Positions 1 through 5,120 of a stretch of 5,120 nucleotides of DNA are shown here, piece after piece. Where the stretch lies: contig JBEEFX010000256.1 of assembly GCA_041166365.1 (NCBI GenBank), forward strand, positions 1-5,120. The letters are read 5' to 3'. Made by a program: the position numbers and the translations under genes. How positions within the stretch are numbered: the stretch's first letter is position 1; each line of letters opens with the position of its first letter. The notes under the pieces are model-generated. The model ran no database searches, had not been told where the DNA came from, and saw only the letters and a list, made by a program, of their open reading frames with translations. This DNA is from DASUCS01 sp041166365. GTDB taxonomy: Bacteria; Actinomycetota; Acidimicrobiia; Acidimicrobiales; JACDCH01.

Positions 1-3000
1 CGTGTTGGACGTCGCCGCCCGCACCTCGCGCGAGGAGCATGCGGGCGAAATCGATCTCGGTGTGCACCAGCCAGCGATCGCCGAGCTCGCGGTTCTTCAC
101 GAGGGCTCGCTCGAAATGGTCGGCGGCTTCGTCATAGCGCTCGAGCACGGTGGCCAACACGCCGAGCGACCGACGCACCGACCCGTAGGCGTCGAGCAGG
201 CCGCCGACGTCGACGATCCGGTCGGCGTAGGGCGTGAGCTTGGCCAGGAGGATCTCGGCCCCGGATCGGTCGTCGAGGAAGCCAGCGGTGTCGGCCAGCA
301 GCGCGATCCCGATGATCCACGCTTGGTCGAACGTCAGCCCGAAGTCCGTCGATGCGACGACGCCATAGTGCTCCGCCGCCTGGTCCCGATCGCCGAGCTC
401 CGCGTACAGGTATGCCAGCGCGCACCGCCAACTCGGGACGTTCGGATTCCGTTCGACGAGGTCCTTGACCAACGGCTCCATCTCGGCGAGGCGGCCCTGC
501 TCCCGGCGAACGGCATACAGCTGCGCGCCGAAGAAGTTGAGGGCGACGGGGTTTCCGCTGCGTTCGCCGTACTCGTAGGCGGCCACAGCGAGACGCTCTG
601 CCTCTGCGATCTCGCCCTTCGTCAGCAGGCGCATCGAACGGATCACGTCGCCCCAATACAAGAACACCGGGTGGTGGCTCGCCTCGGCCAACGGCAGGTA
701 GGTGGCGATGGCCTGGTCGAGACCGACGACGTCACCCAACTCGAGGTACCGCACGATCTGCCACACCTCGATGTCGATCGCGGCCCTCTGATCGCCGGTG
801 GACTCCGTGAGGGCTCGCATCTCTTCAACGACATGCTGGCGATGCTCCACCGTGGCCGGGTTCCACACCGCCGCAAAGGTGCGCTGGAGGATGTCGAGCA
901 GCAACAGGTCGTCATCGAGGCGCCGGGCCATGTCGACCGCCATCTCCGCCACCGTCGCCCTCTGGGTCGCGTCGTCCACGATCGTGAAGGCAAAGCCGGC
1001 CAGCAGTCCGGCCCGGAGCGGCGAGTCGCCCTCGCCGAGCCCCGCCAGCGCATCGTTGAGCGCATGGAACCGAACCGGATCGAAGTTGCCGTCCGACTGC
1101 GTGTTCGAGAAGGCGACGGCGGCGCGCGCCAACGCCTCGACATCGGCCGTGGCACGCGCCACGGCGAGCGCCTGCTCGTTCAGTGCCCGCCCGGCGGTCA
1201 GATCCCCCGAACAGCGCGTGGACTCGGCGAGGTCGATGAGCAGATCCGCGTGCCGTATCTCGTCGGGAGGATCTCGGAACTCCAGGGCTTGCAGCGCGCG
1301 GCGGAAGCTCACGACGGCCTCCTCGTAGGCCAACGCCTCCATCGCGCGCGTACCGGCCCGCGTCGCGAACTCCACGGCGCGATCGACGTCGCCACCCGGC
1401 GCCGCCTCGACCAGGTGATAGGCCAGCATGGAGAGGTGTGCGTCGATGTCGTCGCCGAGTTTTGCCTCCAGCGCGGCGGCCACCTTGCGATGCAGCCGTA
1501 GCTTTCGGCCGCTCGACAACTCGTCGTACAACGTCTCCCGGATCAAGGCGTGCGCAAAGCGATATCGGTCGAGTCCGTCGTGCACCTCGGCGACGATGCG
1601 GGCGCGCACCGCTTCCTCCATCGTCTCGAAGAGTTCGTCCTCCGATCGTTCGACGATGGTGGCGAGCACGTCCAGATCGAACTCGCGGCCGATCACCGCC
1701 GCCACCGTGAGCGCCTGATTGGCGTCTTCGGACAACCGTGACAGTCGCCGACCGATGACCTCCCGCACGCCTTCAGGAATTCCCATCTGGTCCGGCGCCA
1801 CGGTGGCCACCCAGACGCCGTTCTCCTGCCGAACGGCACCGCTCTCGGCCAGGTGGAACAACACCTCCTCCACGAAGAACGGGTTGCCTTCCGTCTCCGT
1901 GAACACGGCGCGCGCGAATGCAGGAGGCGGATCGTGTTGCGCCCACGCGGCGATCAACTCGGTCACACCCTCCTCGTCGAGCCCATGCAGCGATACGCGC
2001 TCGAACAAGCGGTCTCGACGCAGATCGCCGAGCACCTCCGACAGCGGGTGCGTACGGACGAGGTCGCTCTCCCGATAGGTCCCGACGATGAAGAGACGCG
2101 TCATTTGGTTGGATCGCGCCAGGTGCCGGAGGAGCAAGAGCGATGGCTTGTCGGCCCAGTGGAGGTCGTCCAGCACGAGCAGGATCGGATGCGCGGCGCT
2201 CGCGTTCGCCAGACCGGACACCACGCTCTCGAAGAGACGGAAGCGCTCGACCTCCGAATCCCCAGTGGGGCGTTCGCTGCCGGAGAATGCCTGCAACTCG
2301 TCGCCGCCGAGCGGCTGCAGTGCCTCGACCCACGGCTGATACGGAACCAGCGCCTCCTCATCGCACCGGCCGAACAGCACCACGTGTCCGTCGGCATGCA
2401 CTCGGCGGGCGAGCTCCGCCGCCAGTCGCGTCTTCCCGATGCCCGGGTCACCGGCGATGAGCATGATGCTGCGCTTGCCCGAGGTAGCCGTTTCCTTCCA
2501 CGCCGTCTGCAACTGATCGAGGTCCGAGTAGCGCGCCACGAACGATGCCTCGCGCATGTTCGTCGCGAGGACGTTCGGAAGCTCCGGCGTTGACGCGACG
2601 TCCGCCGCGCCGGCCGCGATCTGCCACGCGATGTCCCACGTGCGCATCGGCTCGGTCAGGCCCTTCAGCGCGAGCGGACCGACATCGTTGAATTCGAATC
2701 CACCGCGCGAGCCGACGAGACCGCGCACCAAGTCGGACGCCAGTATCTGCCCACCAGTGGCCCGGTCGCACAGTCGCTTTGCGACCACGACGGACGTGCC
2801 GAAGTAGTCGTCCTCGTCCCGGATGGGCTCGCCCACGTTCAGGCCGACGCGCACTTCGATCGGATGACCGTCCTGTTGCCCGTTGTGGCGGGCGACGGCT
2901 TGCTGGATGGCAACCGCGCATCCGACGGCATCGATCGCGCTGTCGAACGTGACCATCAGGCCATCACCGAGGTTCTTGACCTCTTCGCCCCCGCTGGCCT

Positions 3001-3127
3001 TCAACGCCTCGCGCAGAATCTTGAAGTGCCGCCGACGCAGCAGTTCCGCCTCGTCGTCGCCCAGCGCCTCGAGCAGCTCCGTGGAGCCGACGAGGTCGGT
3101 GAACAACAGTGTCACCGTCCCACCCAC
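1..3127 (-). CDS. Adenylate cyclase domain-AAA/STAND ATPase-TPR signalling protein, 3' end outside window
   Basis: The frame is open for 1042 codons from GTG at 3127 to the left edge, with no stop. Residues 4-169 form a class III nucleotidyl cyclase domain: LLFTDLVGST (7-16, metal Asp11), VKNLGDG (50-56, Lys51 and metal Asp55), DDYFGTSVVVAKRL (106-119, Asp107 and Arg118). Lys51 plus Asp107 is the pair that selects ATP, but the transition-state Asn position is Val114. An AAA/STAND ATPase follows: Walker A GDPGIGKT (226-233), Walker B ILLVLDDLHWAD (315-326), GTYRE (349-353), ETEGNPFFVEEV (411-422) and a winged-helix-like part around 453-537 (GVREVIGRRL, RFAHALIRETLYDEL). From about 560 to the edge the protein is helical and TPR-like, for example 600-613, 903-922 and 996-1009. 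No transmembrane segment is visible, so it is probably cytosolic. Proteins of this design are regulators or signal sensors; the input is unknown. The start is placed at GTG 3127, just after an in-frame TGA (3134-3136); it gives the usual short lead before TVTLLFTD but has no good Shine-Dalgarno. GTG 3115 is the alternative. Confidence 0.93.
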   Translation of the reverse strand, partial: MGGTVTLLFTDLVGSTELLEALGDDEAELLRRRHFKILREALKASGGEEVKNLGDGLMVTFDSAIDAVGCAVAIQQAVARHNGQQDGHPIEVRVGLNVGEPIRDEDDYFGTSVVVAKRLCDRATGGQILASDLVRGLVGSRGGFEFNDVGPLALKGLTEPMRTWDIAWQIAAGAADVASTPELPNVLATNMREASFVARYSDLDQLQTAWKETATSGKRSIMLIAGDPGIGKTRLAAELARRVHADGHVVLFGRCDEEALVPYQPWVEALQPLGGDELQAFSGSERPTGDSEVERFRLFESVVSGLANASAAHPILLVLDDLHWADKPSLLLLRHLARSNQMTRLFIVGTYRESDLVRTHPLSEVLGDLRRDRLFERVSLHGLDEEGVTELIAAWAQHDPPPAFARAVFTETEGNPFFVEEVLFHLAESGAVRQENGVWVATVAPDQMGIPEGVREVIGRRLSRLSEDANQALTVAAVIGREFDLDVLATIVERSEDELFETMEEAVRARIVAEVHDGLDRYRFAHALIRETLYDELSSGRKLRLHRKVAAALEAKLGDDIDAHLSMLAYHLVEAAPGGDVDRAVEFATRAGTRAMEALAYEEAVVSFRRALQALEFRDPPDEIRHADLLIDLAESTRCSGDLTAGRALNEQALAVARATADVEALARAAVAFSNTQSDGNFDPVRFHALNDALAGLGEGDSPLRAGLLAGFAFTIVDDATQRATVAEMAVDMARRLDDDLLLLDILQRTFAAVWNPATVEHRQHVVEEMRALTESTGDQRAAIDIEVWQIVRYLELGDVVGLDQAIATYLPLAEASHHPVFLYWGDVIRSMRLLTKGEIAEAERLAVAAYEYGERSGNPVALNFFGAQLYAVRREQGRLAEMEPLVKDLVERNPNVPSWRCALAYLYAELGDRDQAAEHYGVVASTDFGLTFDQAWIIGIALLADTAGFLDDRSGAEILLAKLTPYADRIVDVGGLLDAYGSVRRSLGVLATVLERYDEAADHFERALVKNRELGDRWLVHTEIDFARMLLARGAGGDVQH

Positions 3128-3225
3128 CAGGGCTCAGCGTACGAGTCTGCGCCGATCGATGACGGGCAAAGAATGATTCGTTCGATTTGCACAGATATGG
3201 CGCGTGGTGTGCGGAATGACAGGAA

Positions 3226-3251
3226 CAATCCGTTCTGCGGTTGGCAATCCG
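3226..3251 (-). repeat. Short direct repeat CGGATTG, two copies
   Basis: On the minus strand the heptamer CGGATTG occurs at 3251-3245 and again at 3232-3226, with starts 19 bases apart. A third copy lies in the opposite orientation at 3304-3310, inside the last codons of the transporter gene. The copy at 3226-3232 sits partly within a small inverted repeat, GGAAC-AATCC-GTTCT (3222-3235 and one base beyond). The arrangement upstream of the cyclase gene could be a pair of operator half-sites. It is short enough to be chance, and no regulator family is recognised from it. Confidence 0.25.
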
Positions 3252-3271
3252 GGAGTCGGCCGCGCGGCTCC
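3252..3271 (-). terminator. GC-rich hairpin after the transporter gene, possible weak terminator
   Basis: The 20-base stretch 3252-3271 folds on itself: GGAG/CTCC ends enclose a perfect 10-base palindrome, GCCGCGCGGC (3259-3268). It lies 28-47 bases past the transporter stop codon. On the minus strand there is no following T run, which an intrinsic terminator would normally have, so termination here is uncertain. A second tiny stem, TCGC-GTA-GCGA, lies between it and the stop codon. It could equally be incidental structure in GC-rich DNA. Confidence 0.2.
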
Positions 3272-3298
3272 GGCGCACTCGCTACGCGACGGCCTGAC

Positions 3299-4198
3299 TC
3301 ATTCGGATTGGCCGGGCAGCGGCACGGGGTCGTTGACCTGCTGACCGCGGAACATCACATACAGCCCCGCACCGATGATGATCGCGGCACCCACCCACAG
3401 CCGCGCCGAGGGCACGTCGCCGAACACGATGAAGCCGAGCGCCGCCGCCCAGAGCAACGCGGTGTACTCGAAGGGCGCCACCACCGAAGGCGGCGCGTTG
3501 GCGAACGCCCGCACCAGGCCGAGTTGACCGAGCAGGTTCAACACGGCGAGCCCGACGATCAACGGCCAGTGACGTAGCTCGACGGGCTGCCACACGAACG
3601 GAAGCGCGACGAGGCCGAGCGCGAACTGCCCGGCGATCATCCAGAACAGCAGGCTGAGCACCGACTCGGTCCGGCCGAGCCTGCGGGTCGTCAGCATGCC
3701 GAGCGCGTACAGGACGCTGGCCCCGACCGCGAGCAAGGCAGCGGGCTTCACGTCGCCGCCGGGCTTGACGATGATGACCACGCCGACGAAGCCGACGGCG
3801 ACGGCGACCCATGCCGCGCGGGGCACCCGCTCCCCGAGCAGCGGTCCCGACAACGCCAGCATGACGAACGGCGCCCCGAAGGCGATCGCGGTGGTGTCGG
3901 CGAGGGGCAGCTCCTCGAGGGCCGTGAAGAACAGGAAGATCGCGCCGAGCATCGAGGCGAGTCGCACCAGGTGAGCGGGGACCGAGGCACGAGGCAGCGG
4001 CGGCAGGCCGCCGCGACTCAGGGTGATCGCGAGCAGGATCAGCAGCGCGCATCCCGAACGCAACGCCAGCATCTGGAGGACGGGATAGTGCTCGACGACG
4101 ATCTTGCCGACCATGTCGTGCACGGAGAACACCGCAACCCCGAGCACCATCGCCTTCGCCCCGGCCGCGACGTCTTCATGGCGGCGGGTGGTCGTCAT
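3299..4198 (-). CDS. EamA/DMT-family transporter, ten transmembrane helices
   Basis: This 299-residue inner-membrane protein has the length and layout of the drug/metabolite transporter superfamily, with two EamA repeats of five helices. Likely helices are around residues 13-33, 38-60, 77-95, 99-121, 128-145, 151-169, 179-201, 210-232, 238-259 and 266-284. The first repeat ends with GPLLGERVPRAAWVAVAVGF (118-137) and VIIVKPGG (141-148). The second contains APFEYTALLWA (241-251) followed by FGDVPS (259-264), the matching signature of the second repeat. Members export or import small metabolites such as amino acids, nucleosides or sugars; the substrate cannot be read from this sequence. The ATG at 4198 is supported by AGGA seven bases upstream, and the stop is TGA at 3299-3301. 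It begins 21 bases after the sulfotransferase stop, so the two genes are probably one transcript and the substrate may relate to sulfotransferase chemistry. The short hydrophilic tail (285-299) is normal. Confidence 0.95.
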   Translation of the reverse strand: MTTTRRHEDVAAGAKAMVLGVAVFSVHDMVGKIVVEHYPVLQMLALRSGCALLILLAITLSRGGLPPLPRASVPAHLVRLASMLGAIFLFFTALEELPLADTTAIAFGAPFVMLALSGPLLGERVPRAAWVAVAVGFVGVVIIVKPGGDVKPAALLAVGASVLYALGMLTTRRLGRTESVLSLLFWMIAGQFALGLVALPFVWQPVELRHWPLIVGLAVLNLLGQLGLVRAFANAPPSVVAPFEYTALLWAAALGFIVFGDVPSARLWVGAAIIIGAGLYVMFRGQQVNDPVPLPGQSE

Positions 4199-4205
4199 GT
4201 GACCA

Positions 4206-4209
4206 TCCT
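4206..4209 (-). promoter_or_regulatory. Ribosome binding site of the EamA transporter gene
   Basis: AGGA on the minus strand lies seven bases before the ATG at 4198, inside the 21-base gap after the sulfotransferase stop. It fixes the transporter start. It also overlaps an out-of-frame ATG (4206-4204), which is not used by any supported gene. Confidence 0.7.
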
Positions 4210-4219
4210 GCCCGACGAT

Positions 4220-5120
4220 CTACGCCGTGCCGACCCCCCGCCGGCCCGTGTGGACCCACTCGGCGAGATCGGGAGCGGCGAGCTCACGGACACGAGCCTC
4301 GTATCGCGCGACGTCGTCGTCGTCGAGGAACGATCGCCACTGACCGCTCGAGCCGTGATGGAAGAACTGACTGGGGTCGTTCCAAAAACCATGGGTCACC
4401 TGCGGCGCGAGCTGATCGGCACGGTCGCGCATGCGGTCGAAGGTCGCGGCGGCGACGAGCTCGTCCCACTTGGACTCGTCGACCTCGACCCTCAACGCCG
4501 CCGCCAACCGCCGCATCTCCGCGGCGAGATCGGCCTTCATGTCGGCGTAGTGGAAGAGCGTCACGTTGCTGTCGTCGCGATGCTCCCAGAAGGTGCGGAG
4601 ATGATTCAGCAGCCCGGCCAATCCCGCGATGTCGTCCTCCACCTGCATCCACTCCCAGAAGCGCACGACCGGATCGGCGGACGGTTCCACGATGCCATCC
4701 GGCATGAGCTCGGCCAGATCGTCGAGCCCCGCGACCTCGGCGCGCAGCCCGATGATCACGTCGAGCTTCATGTTGCTGAAGTGGTTGTCCCACGACAGCG
4801 CCACGTCCCGCGGATCGCGACCGACGGCGATGTACGTGACCCGTGAGTCGTGCGGGATCCCATCGAAGGGAGTGTGCGTCTTGATGAACCTTCGATGGGT
4901 CTGAGCCTCCAGCTCAGCGAACACACTGTCGACGGACTCGGTCTGCACGTCGAGCCATGGCGACAGCCGCGTCAACGGCGCCGGCAGCTCGGGATCTTGG
5001 AACAAGACGAGCGCGCACATCATCTGCATCCACGTCGTTCCGCATTTCGACGGGGTCGCGATGACGATGTCGTCGTCGCGGAACCGGAAGCCGTCCCATC
5101 GCCGGCTGTCCATGATCAGG
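4220..5120 (-). CDS. PAPS-dependent sulfotransferase (Sulfotransfer_1 family), 5' end possibly outside window
   Basis: This protein transfers the sulfuryl group from PAPS to a hydroxyl or amine of a small acceptor, and is probably cytosolic since no signal peptide or membrane segment is seen. Numbered from ATG 5113 (297 residues), the family motifs appear in order: the phosphosulfate loop TPSKCGTTWMQ (20-30, Lys23), the catalytic-base region FIKTHTPFD (76-84, His80), and the 3'-phosphate site GRDPRDVALSW (98-108, Arg99 and Ser107). HYADMKADL (188-196) and the C-terminal loop FFHHGSSGQWRSFL (250-263) follow. The last loop has His-His-Gly where the family usually has Arg/Lys-Lys-Gly. The stop is TAG at 4220-4222. 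The frame continues upstream of 5113 (CTG, ATC) to the edge, and DSRRWDGFRFR (2-12) resembles sequence that relatives have a little inside the N-terminus. The Met at 5113 may therefore be internal, with the real start outside the window. The acceptor is unknown. The transporter gene follows after 21 bases. Confidence 0.94.
   Translation of the reverse strand, partial: LIMDSRRWDGFRFRDDDIVIATPSKCGTTWMQMMCALVLFQDPELPAPLTRLSPWLDVQTESVDSVFAELEAQTHRRFIKTHTPFDGIPHDSRVTYIAVGRDPRDVALSWDNHFSNMKLDVIIGLRAEVAGLDDLAELMPDGIVEPSADPVVRFWEWMQVEDDIAGLAGLLNHLRTFWEHRDDSNVTLFHYADMKADLAAEMRRLAAALRVEVDESKWDELVAAATFDRMRDRADQLAPQVTHGFWNDPSQFFHHGSSGQWRSFLDDDDVARYEARVRELAAPDLAEWVHTGRRGVGTA

Larger units (their letters stand above)
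3128..3298. other. Intergenic region between transporter and cyclase gene
   Basis: This 171-base gap contains no supported gene. The part from about 3165 to 3250 is visibly less GC-rich than the coding sequence around it, as expected for a control region upstream of the cyclase gene. I could not find a -35/-10 pair with normal spacing on the minus strand, so no promoter is called. The half next to the transporter stop is GC-rich and contains a potential hairpin (3252-3271). The half next to the cyclase start lacks a clear ribosome binding site for GTG 3127. The cyclase gene could have its own promoter here or be the last gene of the sulfotransferase-transporter transcript. Confidence 0.6.

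Noticed and set aside
2..1501. 499-codon plus-strand open frame starting at GTG
   Set aside because: It is codon-for-codon antisense to the cyclase-ATPase-TPR gene. In high-GC genes this frame is often free of stops. Its translation shows no recognisable domain, while the minus frame gives clear family motifs.
3181..3200. Possible promoter -10 element around CATATCT on the minus strand
   Set aside because: No -35-like element occurs at 16-18 bases upstream; the nearest TTGTTC is about 23 bases away. This is too weak to call.
2964..3278. 104-codon minus-strand frame crossing the intergenic gap and cyclase start
   Set aside because: It overlaps the well-supported cyclase domain in another frame, and its translation has no domain. 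The cyclase frame explains the sequence better.
1853..3577. Plus-strand open frames at 1853-2593 and 2864-3577
   Set aside because: The first lies wholly antisense to the ATPase domain. The second runs antisense from the cyclase domain across the gap into the transporter gene. Neither resembles a protein family or has a convincing ribosome binding site.
3282..4052. 256-codon minus-strand frame overlapping the transporter
   Set aside because: It is out of frame with the EamA gene, is Arg/Ala-rich and low in complexity, and has no membrane segments or motifs.
3971..4846. 291-codon plus-strand open frame
   Set aside because: It spans the transporter and sulfotransferase genes in antisense and ignores their clear boundaries. 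The residue pattern (rich in Arg, His, Glu, Val) is typical of an antisense shadow.

Overview
The window is high-GC DNA (roughly 65% G+C by eye) with three protein-coding genes, all on the minus strand. From right to left, in transcription order, they are a PAPS-dependent sulfotransferase (5' end at or past the right edge), a ten-helix EamA/DMT-family transporter, and a very large signalling protein that runs off the left edge. The signalling protein joins a class III adenylate cyclase domain, an AAA/STAND-type ATPase and a long TPR-like helical region. The GC content, the GTG start, and this type of cyclase-ATPase-TPR protein together suggest an actinobacterium (Acidimicrobiia- or mycobacterial-like) or another high-GC environmental lineage. 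That placement is inference; no marker gene is present.

Region 4220-5120 encodes the sulfotransferase. It carries the PAPS loop, the catalytic His and the Arg/Ser 3'-phosphate site in the usual order. Its frame stays open to the right edge, so the true start may lie outside the window. Its stop codon is 21 bases from the ATG of the transporter (3299-4198), which has a clear AGGA ribosome binding site. These two genes are probably co-transcribed, and the pairing raises the possibility that the transporter moves the substrate or product of the sulfotransferase.

Region 3128-3298 is a 171-base intergenic stretch, partly less GC-rich than its surroundings. It holds a GC-rich hairpin and short repeats, but no convincing promoter. 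It separates the transporter from the cyclase gene.

Region 1-3127 is one uninterrupted reading frame of 1042 codons with no stop before the left edge. Its C-terminal region is mostly present, because the recognisable repeats continue to the edge. The cyclase domain keeps both metal-binding Asp residues and the ATP-selecting Lys/Asp pair but has Val where the transition-state Asn normally sits. The long plus-strand reading frames across the window are antisense shadows of these genes. No RNA gene, mobile element, CRISPR array or phage gene was seen. The window looks like ordinary chromosomal sequence with some points of interest, and I do not see a clearly new system.
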